Positions 1 through 8,119 of a stretch of DNA of 64,000 nt are shown here, in pieces. The stretch spans positions 11,790 to 75,789 of the forward strand of contig JAXGRA010000012.1 of NCBI GenBank assembly GCA_040766135.1, read 5' to 3'. This DNA comes from JAGVSV01 sp040766135 (GTDB taxonomy: Bacteria > Bacillota > Clostridia > Christensenellales > Aristaeellaceae). The notes below the pieces were generated by a model, which was given only the letters and a program-made list of their open reading frames with translations, was not told the origin of the DNA and ran no database searches. A program made the translations under genes and the position numbers. How positions within the stretch are numbered: position 1 is the stretch's first letter; each line of letters begins with the position of its first letter.

Positions 1-1
1 C

Positions 2-775
2 GGCGCGCATGAGCTGGTGCTGAAAACGTATATCGACAGCTGCATCGGCACCGGGCAGGAACTGTCCTTTGACACCCCGCAGCTGCGGCAGATGATGGAA
101 AAGCTGGCCGCCATGGACTGGGATGTGCTGGAATGCGGGGACGAGGACTACACCGCCCCGGTGGTGTTCAGCGATGAATGGCTGATGTTTTTGCATCTGT
201 TCAACGGCGATGGGCGGGACAGCCATGACTATTTCCCCTTTTTGCTGGCGCTGTCGCCCGATGTGCCCGCGGTGCTGCCGCTGGAGGTCAGCTGCGTGTT
301 TATCAACCCGCGCAGCCCGCATCAGGACGCCGCGCTGCAATTGGTGGAGGCGCTGCTGGATGCCATGCCCGACGATGACCGCATCATGCTGCACGAGCAG
401 GAGAACACCCCGGTGGAAAACCCATCCTATCAGCAAACGCTTGCCGAATATGAGGCCCTGCTGGCCCGCAAGCGCGCCCAGATGGACGCCGCCACCGGCG
501 GCGAGCGCAACGAGCTGAAAGCCTGGCTTACGCGCGCCGAACAGCACTATGAGGAGTTAAAGGTTACCCAGCGCTGGCTCATCAGCGAGCAGAACATCCG
601 CGATTACCGCGCGCTGGCCGCGCACGCCTATGTGCGGCAGTACAACGGCGAATTCTTAGGCGCGCGCACGGCGGTAGAAACGCTGAGCCAGTATACCGGC
701 GGCAGCATCGACCTGGACAGATTTTTGAGTGACATCCAAAATCGTCTGAATCTGATCCGCAACGAAAGCCGGTAA
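2..775 (+). CDS. C-terminal part of a probable extracellular solute-binding protein (5' truncated by window edge)
   Basis: The reading frame is open from the first bases of the window, so the true start lies upstream; an internal GTG at 17 is not a convincing start because no ribosome binding site precedes it. What remains (about 257 residues) has the look of the C-terminal half of a family 1 sugar-binding lipoprotein: a stretch of small, acidic and aromatic residues followed by an amphipathic end with a G-x-I-x-L-D-x-F-L motif near residue 235, common at the end of such proteins. No membrane segment is visible. It ends 10 bases before the next gene and is probably cotranscribed with the three secreted paralogs that follow. 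Family assignment is an inference from general appearance and a domain search could overturn it. Confidence 0.45.
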   Translation, partial: GAHELVLKTYIDSCIGTGQELSFDTPQLRQMMEKLAAMDWDVLECGDEDYTAPVVFSDEWLMFLHLFNGDGRDSHDYFPFLLALSPDVPAVLPLEVSCVFINPRSPHQDAALQLVEALLDAMPDDDRIMLHEQENTPVENPSYQQTLAEYEALLARKRAQMDAATGGERNELKAWLTRAEQHYEELKVTQRWLISEQNIRDYRALAAHAYVRQYNGEFLGARTAVETLSQYTGGSIDLDRFLSDIQNRLNLIRNESR

Positions 776-785
776 CCGGAGGGAT

Positions 786-2022
786 TTGATGAAACGCTTG
801 TTGATATGGCTCCTTGTTTGTTTGGGCGTATGGACGCCCGCAGCGCACGCTGATGAGTGGCAATCCGTGCAGCAGCTGCACCGGCAAGCTGCCGCCGGAT
901 GGCGTCAGACGATACAGGCGGGCCGCCGCACGGTGGTCATTGACATAGACATCGACGTGCCCGATGTGCAGGCTGTGCCCGTGCTGCGCATTGCCCGCGG
1001 CAGCACGGCATATACCCCGCAGGCGCAGCCGGACGAATTGCTCTATACATTCAATGGCGGCGGCATCCCCGACTACCCCGGTTGCTTCGCCCTGGTTCAT
1101 AACGCCCCGGACGGCGAATACTTTTGGGACAAGGGCGGCCTGAACCGGCGGCAGCCCACGGAATGGAAAAACGCTTATACGCAGGTATATGTCTGGCTGC
1201 GCCCGTGGGACATGCAGCGCGCCTGCACGCAGGGCAACCCCTATCCCTTGGGCGATGCCGTGCGCGATGTGCAGGCGCTGCTGGATCGCGCAACGGACAG
1301 GCAATTGCAATTCTCACTGGACACCGTGGAGACCGTGGGCATTTACAGCGTCAAGGAATGGACAGGGCAAACCCCAATCTTGGGCGAACTGCTGGCACCG
1401 GAATATTACAGGCTGAAATGTACGCAGCACCTGCGCGGCCTGCCGCTGCTGCGCGCTATGGACATAGAGCTGATGAACAACGATGCCCCCAAAAATGTTC
1501 AGAAACATGCTGTGTTTGCCCCAGGCGATGCCGTGGTTAGAATCGCGTCCGCTTCTTCCTACAGCTTCGGCGTGCGGCCTGTGCATGAAACCGCCGTACT
1601 GCACGATGACATCCCGCTGTGCCCGCTTGCCACCATCCAGCAATCCATTGAAAAATTGATTTTCTCCGGCCATCTGCGCTCGGTGCACAGCCTGCGCTTT
1701 GGGCTGGTGGCCTATAACGACCCGGACAGCGCGGATGGCATCATCGCCATGCCCGCGTGGGTGGTCAGAGAAATTGAAATCAATGGCATTAAGGTTGAGG
1801 ATCATCGCCATGCCCGCGTGGGTGGTCAAGGGCAACTACTACCGCAACCCGGCCGTGTCTGACAACCCCTGGAACAGCTTCACCCCGGACGGAAAGGCCT
1901 TTATCGGGGGTGCCAACAACTACCTGACCGATATCGTCATCAACGCACAGACCGGCCGGACGCTGATTGACCTGACCGATGTCCGTGACGTGCTGGCACC
2001 GGAGGTGGTGACAAAACAATGA
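786..2022 (+). pseudogene. Secreted protein of unknown function, tandem paralog 1, interrupted by a 61-bp insertion
   Basis: The protein starts with a signal peptide (basic residues, then a Leu/Trp-rich core ending in AHA). From there to about residue 325 it aligns by eye with the next two genes: a central I/L-P-L-L block, then an (A/V)xxDD(I/V)PLxx block, a (L/I)R(F/L)G block and a P-x-W-V-V block. Directly after P-A-W-V-V a 28-bp stretch recurs and the frame shifts, so the protein as read stops at 1862. The missing C-terminus, including the family's N-A-Q-T-G-x-x-(L/I)-(I/L) motif, continues in another frame to 2022. Removing 61 bases restores one frame of about 391 residues, close to the 379 and 412 of the paralogs. 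Function unknown; the product is probably surface-exposed or secreted. Confidence 0.7.
1740..1828 (+). repeat. 28-bp direct repeat flanking a 33-bp insert (cause of the frameshift)
   Basis: Positions 1740-1767 and 1801-1828 are identical over 28 bases. They encode the same I-I-A-M-P-A-W-V-V peptide in two different frames. The 33 bases between them do not match the flanks, so this is not a simple tandem duplication of 61 bases. It could come from recombination with another paralog, or from an assembly join between variants. Confidence 0.85.
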
Positions 2023-3257
2023 AACCTGCAAAAATCCTTTTATTGGCATTTGTTTTGTGCTGTCTGACTTTCACGGGCATCACCGCTGAATCAGTAAGCA
2101 GTGAACAGATGCAAAGCATCGTTGAATTGAGGGCGAGCGCGCCAGCCACCTGGACAGCTGTATATGAAGCACATGGCCGTAAGGTTTCTGTAGATGTCCC
2201 GATTACGATTCCTGCGGTGCATACATTTCCCATCGTGCAGGCAACGGGCATGCCCGCTTCCTCCCTGTTGGATGTGAACCCGGAAGGGATCAACAGCCCA
2301 TGGGGCCAGATTCTGGATGGTATCGGCGTTATTAACAGCCCGCTCTATTTCAGATGGGACAAGCCGGATATGAAGACAAGCAACGATCTGGCGGCAGCCC
2401 ATCCCACCCCCAAAGGGCTTGTCGGTTCTCTGAAAATACTGACGGTGAATCACATCGATATGGATGCTTCCTATGCCTATAAGAACAGCGGTACGATGCG
2501 GCAGGCGGAGACATTTCTTAAAGAAGTCTGGGATACATATTTCCCTGGCGTGCCGTTGGATCTGCTGCCGTATCGAATCTATGCCGGCCAGGAGATGCGG
2601 AAACGCGTTGAGGGAAATAGCGCAGCCAAAGGAAAAATTTGGGAGGACTATGAGGGATATCTATACTGTGAGTTTCATCAAGTCATCAACAGCATACCAT
2701 TCCTGGATGTGATTGAGCGCGCTTATACGACCTATGCAGGCGGGATGAACCTTCCTGTATCTGACGACTATTTCAACATGCCGTTTATCAAGCAGCCGCC
2801 GCGCTGCATGGCCATGCTCAATGGAGGGAAACATTACGGGGTGGATGGGTTGCGAACCGCGATTTTCTCCACCGTCACTGTACAGAAGACAATCGCCGAC
2901 GATGTGCCGCTGTGCAGCTTTGATAAAGTGCTCTCCATCTTTGAAAGCCTTATCGAGCAAGGAAAACTTCGCAGCGTGGATGCCCTTCGTTTGGGGTATG
3001 TTGGGTGGTACAACAAAAGCGATTCTGGGACATTAACCCTTCTTCCTTTTTGGGTATTGGAGGGGGAGCTGTTTGAATCATCAACAAAAAACGCTCCGCT
3101 TTACGGCGATGGATATGATGATGCGGATGCTATTTACCCCCATAGCGCCGAATATGGAATGGTTATGGTAAACGCCCAGACAGGCGAGTTAATCGACTCC
3201 TGGAGGGCAGACAAGGAGCGCGTTTTTGACAGGCCTGACATCATTACGTGGAAGTAA
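2019..3257 (+). CDS. Secreted protein of unknown function, tandem paralog 2
   Basis: This intact 412-residue protein begins with a signal peptide (KPAK, then a Leu-rich core with CCL and cleavage near T-A-E). It shares with its neighbours an N-terminal W-x-x-x-x-E/Q-x-x-x-R-K-V-x-V-D-V segment, a central I-P-F-L-D-V block, the I-A-D-D-V-P-L-C block near residue 292, R-S-V-D-A-L-R-L-G, and the C-terminal V-N-A-Q-T-G-E-L-I-D motif near residue 385. It ends with D-I-I-T-W-K, as does paralog 3 (E-I-I-T-W-E). The ATG overlaps the stop of the broken upstream paralog (ATGA), which indicates translational coupling. No catalytic motif was recognised; a secreted structural or sensor role is as likely as an enzyme. 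Confidence 0.8.
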   Translation: MKPAKILLLAFVLCCLTFTGITAESVSSEQMQSIVELRASAPATWTAVYEAHGRKVSVDVPITIPAVHTFPIVQATGMPASSLLDVNPEGINSPWGQILDGIGVINSPLYFRWDKPDMKTSNDLAAAHPTPKGLVGSLKILTVNHIDMDASYAYKNSGTMRQAETFLKEVWDTYFPGVPLDLLPYRIYAGQEMRKRVEGNSAAKGKIWEDYEGYLYCEFHQVINSIPFLDVIERAYTTYAGGMNLPVSDDYFNMPFIKQPPRCMAMLNGGKHYGVDGLRTAIFSTVTVQKTIADDVPLCSFDKVLSIFESLIEQGKLRSVDALRLGYVGWYNKSDSGTLTLLPFWVLEGELFESSTKNAPLYGDGYDDADAIYPHSAEYGMVMVNAQTGELIDSWRADKERVFDRPDIITWK

Positions 3258-3315
3258 GCGCATTTCTTGTCATCTTGATTGGCGACTATGATGCGGGATT
3301 ACGCGAGGAGGCTTT

Positions 3316-4455
3316 ATGAACAAATCGATTCTTTGCATGCTGTGCGCGCTGATGCTGGCCGCCTTGATGCCCTGCGCTGCGGCAGGGCAGGCGTATGTGC
3401 CGCTGCCCGTTTTGCGCGAGCAGGCACAGGCAGGCATGACCGGCACCTGGGACATCAAGGGCTGGACGGTAACGGTCAACATGCAGCCTGACCTGCCGCA
3501 GGCGGACACGTGCCCGCTGGTGCGCGTCAAGCTGCCCGGCGACCTGCGGCACCTGATCCCGAAAAATGCCAGCGATGCAACGTTGCCGTTGGAGCGCGAC
3601 TACGACACGGCATTCCGCGCCCGCAGCGGCGCCGATGTGTTCTTTGTAGATACGCCGGGCAACATGGAATTTGCCTATGAGGCGCTGCCCGCAGGCAGCC
3701 CAGCCGAGGACAGCCCGCTGACCTGGGCCACCGCCATCGATGCCGTTGCGGCCATTGTGGACCCTTTTCTGAAAGAAACCGGGCCGTGCACAATGACCAC
3801 AAGCAGGCGCATGACGGCCACCACACGCACATACCGCAACATGGCGGAGGGGATATACCGCTGGGACTTACCGGAGCTTGACCGGAGCACGCCGCTGACC
3901 CAGATGGGCTTTTATGACCTGCATTGCCTGCAAGCCTTCCACGGCATCCCGCTGCTGGGCATCACATCCGGCAGCTGGGCCGACAAAGCCACCCGCGATG
4001 TGCCGCTACCACGGGGCAGCATAGATGCCGCTATCGCCACCCCGGAGGACTATATGATTTCGCTCTCGCTTGCACGGTATGATGCCCTGCTGGCAGATGA
4101 CCTGCCCCTTGCGCCCTTTGCGCGCATTGTGCAGGAGATTGAGCGCATCTTGGATGACGGCCTGGCCTGGAGCATCTCCGGCCTGCGCTTCGGCACGCTG
4201 TGCTTCCATGACCCGGACAATGTGGGCAGCGCCTATCTTTTGGTGCCCGTTTGGGAACTGCAGGGCAGGTTTGTGGAGCAATCCTCCTCCCCTTTCCCCG
4301 ACCCCGCCGACCCTTTCCTGCCCATCTCTTTGCGCGATGCGAATTACCAAACCTGCTACATCCATGCCCAGACCGGTGCGTTCCTGAACCCCATGGAACA
4401 AACGCCCGGCCGCAGCCTGGCGGAGATTATTACATGGGAGCAGGTGGGGAAGTAA
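3316..4455 (+). CDS. Secreted protein of unknown function, tandem paralog 3
   Basis: This 379-residue protein has a clear signal peptide (NKS, then a Leu/Ala/Met-rich core, cleavage near A-A-A-G-Q-A). The start ATG follows GAGGAGGC at a good distance. It is the third and most diverged copy of the family in this cluster and keeps the L-A-D-D-L-P-L-A block, the G-L-R-F-G block, the P-V-W-E-L-Q-G-R block and the H-A-Q-T-G block. Cysteines are few and there is no lipobox, so the mature protein is probably released or cell-wall trapped. The set of solute-binding-like protein plus three paralogs suggests local gene amplification. Function unknown. Confidence 0.8.
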   Translation: MNKSILCMLCALMLAALMPCAAAGQAYVPLPVLREQAQAGMTGTWDIKGWTVTVNMQPDLPQADTCPLVRVKLPGDLRHLIPKNASDATLPLERDYDTAFRARSGADVFFVDTPGNMEFAYEALPAGSPAEDSPLTWATAIDAVAAIVDPFLKETGPCTMTTSRRMTATTRTYRNMAEGIYRWDLPELDRSTPLTQMGFYDLHCLQAFHGIPLLGITSGSWADKATRDVPLPRGSIDAAIATPEDYMISLSLARYDALLADDLPLAPFARIVQEIERILDDGLAWSISGLRFGTLCFHDPDNVGSAYLLVPVWELQGRFVEQSSSPFPDPADPFLPISLRDANYQTCYIHAQTGAFLNPMEQTPGRSLAEIITWEQVGK

Positions 4456-4561
4456 GAGCGCGCCTTAGATTTTATGACACTGCACTCGTATTCAGGAGGT
4501 TTTGAATTCGTTATTTATGGTACCACTAAAATAGCGTAAATCTGACCGTTTAAACGCTTTC

Positions 4562-5116
4562 TTATGGCGATAAAACCGATGCTTTCCCATATTCTTCAAA
4601 AACGCTCAAAAAATATTCCGCAAGTTCGTTGCACCAGGGAGTTTTCGGATTGCCGTCTACTTTAAAGTAAATGCTTTCTCCGCTTGCATATTCGGCTTTA
4701 AAAAACATTGATGAATGGGATTCCGGTAACTCCGGTATGTCCGTTTCGCTAAGCTCTGACAGCTTAAACTTTTCAATAAGCTTCTGAGCGCCGCTGAGCA
4801 CTTCATCGCCAACCCTTGTGCTTACGCCGTAGCGGTATGCTTCGCTCAAGATAAGCTCGTTATTTTCGTTTCGTTCCAGTTTAAACCGGAGGCGCTCGCT
4901 GTCACTGCGGTTTATGTCTTTACCTGCATAAAAGAATTCGGCCTCCATTGATGTTAAATCTTTTGATTCAATCACCTTTGAAGCATCAACGCTTCTATCA
5001 ACTTTTCCTCCAGGCTCAACATCCGGGGTTATATTGTTTCCTCCGTTATCAGTACAAGCGCTCAGCGCAAATGCTATGAGAATGATGAACGCCAATAATT
5101 TTATCGAGCTTTTCAT
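4562..5116 (-). CDS. Small lipoprotein of unknown function, low GC
   Basis: This is a 184-residue lipoprotein. The signal peptide ends in a lipobox A-L-S-A-C with the lipid-carrying cysteine at residue 21. I chose the ATG at 5116 because GGAGGAGG lies just upstream of it; an in-frame ATG six codons earlier lacks such a site. The mature part starts with a Gly/Asn/Asp-rich linker and continues as a compact mixed alpha/beta domain rich in Glu, Ser and Lys. Base composition is clearly more AT-rich than the neighbours and codon use differs, which suggests acquisition from elsewhere. It points toward the previous cluster and lies next to the dispersed repeat at 5202-5363. Function unknown. Confidence 0.75.
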   Translation of the reverse strand: MKSSIKLLAFIILIAFALSACTDNGGNNITPDVEPGGKVDRSVDASKVIESKDLTSMEAEFFYAGKDINRSDSERLRFKLERNENNELILSEAYRYGVSTRVGDEVLSGAQKLIEKFKLSELSETDIPELPESHSSMFFKAEYASGESIYFKVDGNPKTPWCNELAEYFLSVFEEYGKASVLSP

Positions 5117-5201
5117 GGTTTCCTCCTCCAACAATGGTCTGTTTTATAATGTTCATGCGAAAGATCAAATGTTCTTCATCATGCAAAGTATAACAGTATT
5201 T

Positions 5202-5363
5202 ATACCGATATAAAACAGCCATACATCCAAAGAGGAGAGAGAATTTGGCCTGCAACAAGAAGCAGACAAGGTCAGCGTAGTGCCGCTCCGCTGACCAAGC
5301 AGCCAACACAGTTGCAGGCCAAATTCTCTGGCACGACGATGCGCTCATGTTTGGAGTCAGTGT
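5202..5363. repeat. 162-bp structured dispersed repeat, copy A
   Basis: The core is a perfect 19-bp inverted repeat (5238-5256 with 5311-5329) enclosing a smaller GGTCAGCG/CGCTGACC hairpin. The outer ends match copy B at 52615-52775 (GATxTAAAACA near the left end, CACGACGATGC near the right end, GGAxTCAGT at the far right). The right end runs into the stop codon of thrS. No coding capacity is evident. The size, nested palindromes and similar ends suit a small non-autonomous mobile element or a REP-like sequence. Confidence 0.75.
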
Positions 5364-7282
5364 TAGTTCCAGTGCCCCTCCAGCGCCTGGCTGTCGTTCT
5401 CAGCCACCAGGCCTTCCATCACCTCGTCCTGCATCAGGCCGTTGATGGTCTTGCCGGAGCGGGTGCGCAGCGATACCGTGCCGTTTTCAGCTTCCTGGTC
5501 GCCCAGCACCAGCATGTAGGGAATTTTCAGCATCTGCGCCTCGCGCACCTTGAAGCCGATCTTTTCATTGCGCAGGTCGGTCTCGACACGCAGGCCGGCA
5601 GCGGTCAGTTTTTGCTTGAGAGAGCGCGCGGCGTCATCGGCGCGGTCGGTGATCGTCAGGATCTTGGCCTGCACCGGCGCCAGCCACAGCGGGAACGCAC
5701 CAGCAAAGTGCTCCACCAGCACCGCGATGAAGCGGTCAATGGAGCCGTACACCACGCGGTGAATCATCACCGGGCGATGCTTTTCGCCGTCCGGGCCAAT
5801 ATAGCTTAGGTCAAAGCGCTCGGGCAGGTTCATGTCCAGCTGGATGGTGCCGCACTGCCAGGTGCGGCCTAAGCTGTCGCGCAGGTGGAAGTCAATCTTG
5901 GGGCCGTAGAACGCGCCGTCGCCCTCGTTGACCTGATAGGGCACGCCGATTTCATCCAGCGCGCCGCGCAGGCCCTCGGTGGCCAATTCCCACATTTCAT
6001 CGGTGCCGATGCTCTTTTCGGGGCGCGTGCTTAATTCCACCTTATAGCCCAGGCCAAACACCTTGTACACCTGATCGGTCAGGTTGAATACGCCGATAAT
6101 TTCCTCTTTGATTTGCTCCGGCGTCATGAACAGGTGCGCATCGTCCTGGGTAAAACACCGCACGCGCATCAGGCCGTGCAGTGTGCCGCTTTTTTCGTGC
6201 CGGTGCACCAGGCCCAGTTCGCCCATGCGCACGGGCAGGTCGCGGTACGACCACATGCGCCGCTTGAACGCCAGCATGCCGCCGGGGCAGTTCATGGGCT
6301 TGATGGCAAAGTCCTGATCGTCTATCCGGGTTGTATACATATTTTCGCGGTAGTTTTCCCAGTGGCCGCTTTTCTCCCACAGCTCACGGGACAGGATCAT
6401 GGGTGTCTTGACCTCCTGATACCCGGCCTGCACGTGCACCTTGCGCCAGTAATCCTCCAGCACATTGCGCAGCACCATGCCTTTGGGATAGAAGAACGGG
6501 AAGCCCGGCCCCTCATCCAGCACGTCAAACAGATCCAACTCGCGTCCTAACTTGCGGTGGTCGCGCTTTTTGGCCTCTTCAATCATGGCCAGATATTCGT
6601 CCAAATCTTCCTTGTTGGTAAACGCCGTGCCATAGATGCGCTGCAGCATTTTGTTCTTTTCGCTGCCGCGCCAGTAGGCGCCCGCGATGCTCAGCAGCTT
6701 GAACGCCTTGATGCGCCCCGTGCTGGGCAGGTGGGGGCCTGCGCACAGATCGACAAAATCATCGCCTTGCTTATAAAACGAGATCTCCTCGTCCTCAGGC
6801 AAGTCACGGATGAGCTCCACCTTGTAGGGTTCGCCGTGCTCCTCCATCAGGGCAATGGCCTCGTCACGCGGCAGCGTGAAGCGCACCTCGCGCTCGTTTT
6901 TCTTGATGATGCGCTTCATTTCCTTTTCAATCGCATCCAAGGCTTCCGGTGTGAAGGGCTCCTCCACATCAAAGTCGTAGTAAAAGCCCGTGTCAATGGC
7001 CGGCCCGATGGCCAGCTTGGCGTTGGGGTACAGTTTTTTCACCGCAGCCGCCAGCACGTGAGAGGCCGTGTGCCGCAGCACATGGCGTGCATCATCATCT
7101 TCAAAGGTAATGAATGTCAGCTCCCCGTCCTCATGAATGGGCGCGGCCAGTTCGATGACTTCGCCGTTCAGCTTGGCGGCCAGCGCGTTCTTTTTGATGT
7201 CCCCGTCCAGCCCTGCCAGGATGTCCAGCGCATTCTGTCCGTCCGGGTAGTTGCCCTTCTTGCCGTTGATAATCAGCTCCAT
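5363..7282 (-). CDS. thrS: Threonyl-tRNA synthetase
   Basis: ThrS charges tRNA-Thr with threonine in the cytosol. The 639-residue protein is of normal length and has the full bacterial order: a TGS domain (about 1-62), the editing/SAD domain with the H-x-x-x-H motif H-T-A-S-H near residue 72 and the C-A-G-P-H motif near 180, the class II catalytic core with motif 2 (R-Y-R-D-L-P-V-R-like region S-Y-R-D-L-P-V-R) and the zinc-binding C-P-G-G near 333, then the anticodon-binding domain at the C-terminus. I start it at the ATG at 7282, preceded by AGGAGGC; the frame continues upstream but only into the leader. Expression is controlled by the T-box leader upstream. The stop codon coincides with the edge of repeat copy A. 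Confidence 0.97.
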   Translation of the reverse strand: MELIINGKKGNYPDGQNALDILAGLDGDIKKNALAAKLNGEVIELAAPIHEDGELTFITFEDDDARHVLRHTASHVLAAAVKKLYPNAKLAIGPAIDTGFYYDFDVEEPFTPEALDAIEKEMKRIIKKNEREVRFTLPRDEAIALMEEHGEPYKVELIRDLPEDEEISFYKQGDDFVDLCAGPHLPSTGRIKAFKLLSIAGAYWRGSEKNKMLQRIYGTAFTNKEDLDEYLAMIEEAKKRDHRKLGRELDLFDVLDEGPGFPFFYPKGMVLRNVLEDYWRKVHVQAGYQEVKTPMILSRELWEKSGHWENYRENMYTTRIDDQDFAIKPMNCPGGMLAFKRRMWSYRDLPVRMGELGLVHRHEKSGTLHGLMRVRCFTQDDAHLFMTPEQIKEEIIGVFNLTDQVYKVFGLGYKVELSTRPEKSIGTDEMWELATEGLRGALDEIGVPYQVNEGDGAFYGPKIDFHLRDSLGRTWQCGTIQLDMNLPERFDLSYIGPDGEKHRPVMIHRVVYGSIDRFIAVLVEHFAGAFPLWLAPVQAKILTITDRADDAARSLKQKLTAAGLRVETDLRNEKIGFKVREAQMLKIPYMLVLGDQEAENGTVSLRTRSGKTINGLMQDEVMEGLVAENDSQALEGHWN

Positions 7283-7310
7283 AATGCCTCCTGTATGCTT
7301 GTAAAAATCC

Positions 7311-7526
7311 ATAAAAAATGCGCCCGTCCGCTGGGACGAATGCGCGCCATCCGTGGTTCCACCCTGTTTGCCCATATGGGCCACTTGTGCGGCGCTGTAT
7401 CGCTCGCCCTGCGCTATCGTCCGGGGGTGGTATCGGCCTTCGTCCTTGCCCGGATGCCCTTTCAGCCACGGGGCACCCTCTCTACAGGGGCGGTGCGAAG
7501 GGACGTGTCCCCCTTCTTCCGACAGT
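7311..7526 (-). promoter_or_regulatory. T-box riboswitch leader of thrS
   Basis: Read on the minus strand, the leader contains the diagnostic T-box sequence GGGTGGAACCACG at 7352-7364, stem I elements (AGAGAGGGTG and GTGGCTGAAAG) further upstream, and a hairpin at 7311-7348 (GCGC..CGTCC with GGACG..GCGC) followed by a T run, which is the intrinsic terminator. An ACC triplet in the stem I region could be the threonine specifier, but its exact loop was not folded. Uncharged tRNA-Thr would favour the antiterminator and allow thrS transcription. Confidence 0.9.
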
Positions 7527-7532
7527 AAATAC

Positions 7533-7561
7533 AGTATAGGACGCTTGTTCGCTTCGGTCAA
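7533..7561 (-). promoter_or_regulatory. Sigma-70 type promoter for the thrS leader
   Basis: On the minus strand TTGACC is followed by a 17-base spacer and TATACT. This is a near-consensus vegetative promoter placed just upstream of the first T-box stem. Confidence 0.75.
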
Positions 7562-7617
7562 GCGGTGTTTTTGCTCAAATCATGAAACGGGTGCTCTAAC
7601 CCCGTGTCCATTTATCT

Positions 7618-7953
7618 TTATTTTTTGACAACGCTGGATTTTAAATACAGCGTACCAAAACCAGCCACTCTGCCTTGAATGTCATGTCCATTATAGGGCT
7701 CGTCCAGAATGCGAAGCGCCCGCACCTTGGTTCCCTGCTTGATGGTATCCTTGCCCAGCTTCAAATCCTGAGCAATGATTACATCGTCCCCATCCTCCAA
7801 AATATTGCCGTTTATATCCCTGGTAATCAAGGCTTCTTCAGCGGCAGCCTGCGCCATGGCATCCCAGGTATGGAAACACATGGGGCAAACAAACAGGTGG
7901 CCATCTTCGTAGGTTAAGTTTTCGTGACACTTGGGACATGCGGGTAAACCCAT
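7618..7953 (-). CDS. yjdM: YjdM/PhnA family zinc-ribbon protein
   Basis: This 111-residue protein has a zinc ribbon with two Cys pairs (C6/C9 and C23/C26) followed by the small SH3-like PhnA C-terminal domain, with the typical D-x-N-G-N-x-L-x-D-G-D and I-K-Q-G-T-K-V-R-x-L segments. The family is named from its old link to phosphonate genes in E. coli, but its real role is unsettled; there are no phosphonate genes here. The start is supported by AAAGGGAGG. It is a single-gene unit between thrS and nrfA. Confidence 0.9.
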   Translation of the reverse strand: MGLPACPKCHENLTYEDGHLFVCPMCFHTWDAMAQAAAEEALITRDINGNILEDGDDVIIAQDLKLGKDTIKQGTKVRALRILDEPYNGHDIQGRVAGFGTLYLKSSVVKK

Positions 7954-8046
7954 TGAGTTTTCCTCCCTTTAGTTTATATGCTCAGTTACTATTATACATG
8001 ATTTTGAAAAATATTCTTCTCACAGCCCGCTTACCTCCACACGCAA

Positions 8047-8084
8047 AGAACTAACCTACACATATACGCAGGTTAGCTCTTTTA
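8047..8084. terminator. Hairpin terminator between nrfA and yjdM
   Basis: AGAACTAACCT pairs with AGGTTAGCTCT over 11 positions with one mismatch, and a T run follows on the plus strand. On the minus strand, where nrfA ends at 8120, the hairpin is followed by a weaker T-rich stretch. Confidence 0.6.
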
Positions 8085-8119
8085 ATTACAGGGAAATAAG
8101 GAAAAATAAGATTGGAATA

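Noticed and set aside
5312..5809. Plus-strand frame starting inside repeat copy A
   Set aside because: It lies opposite the 3' end of thrS and has no start signal; a gene encoded by the repeat is not supported.
6557..7528. Long open frame (over 300 codons) on the plus strand opposite thrS and its leader
   Set aside because: It is the complement of a clearly real gene in GC-rich DNA, lacks a ribosome binding site and has no protein-like motif; it also crosses the T-box leader.
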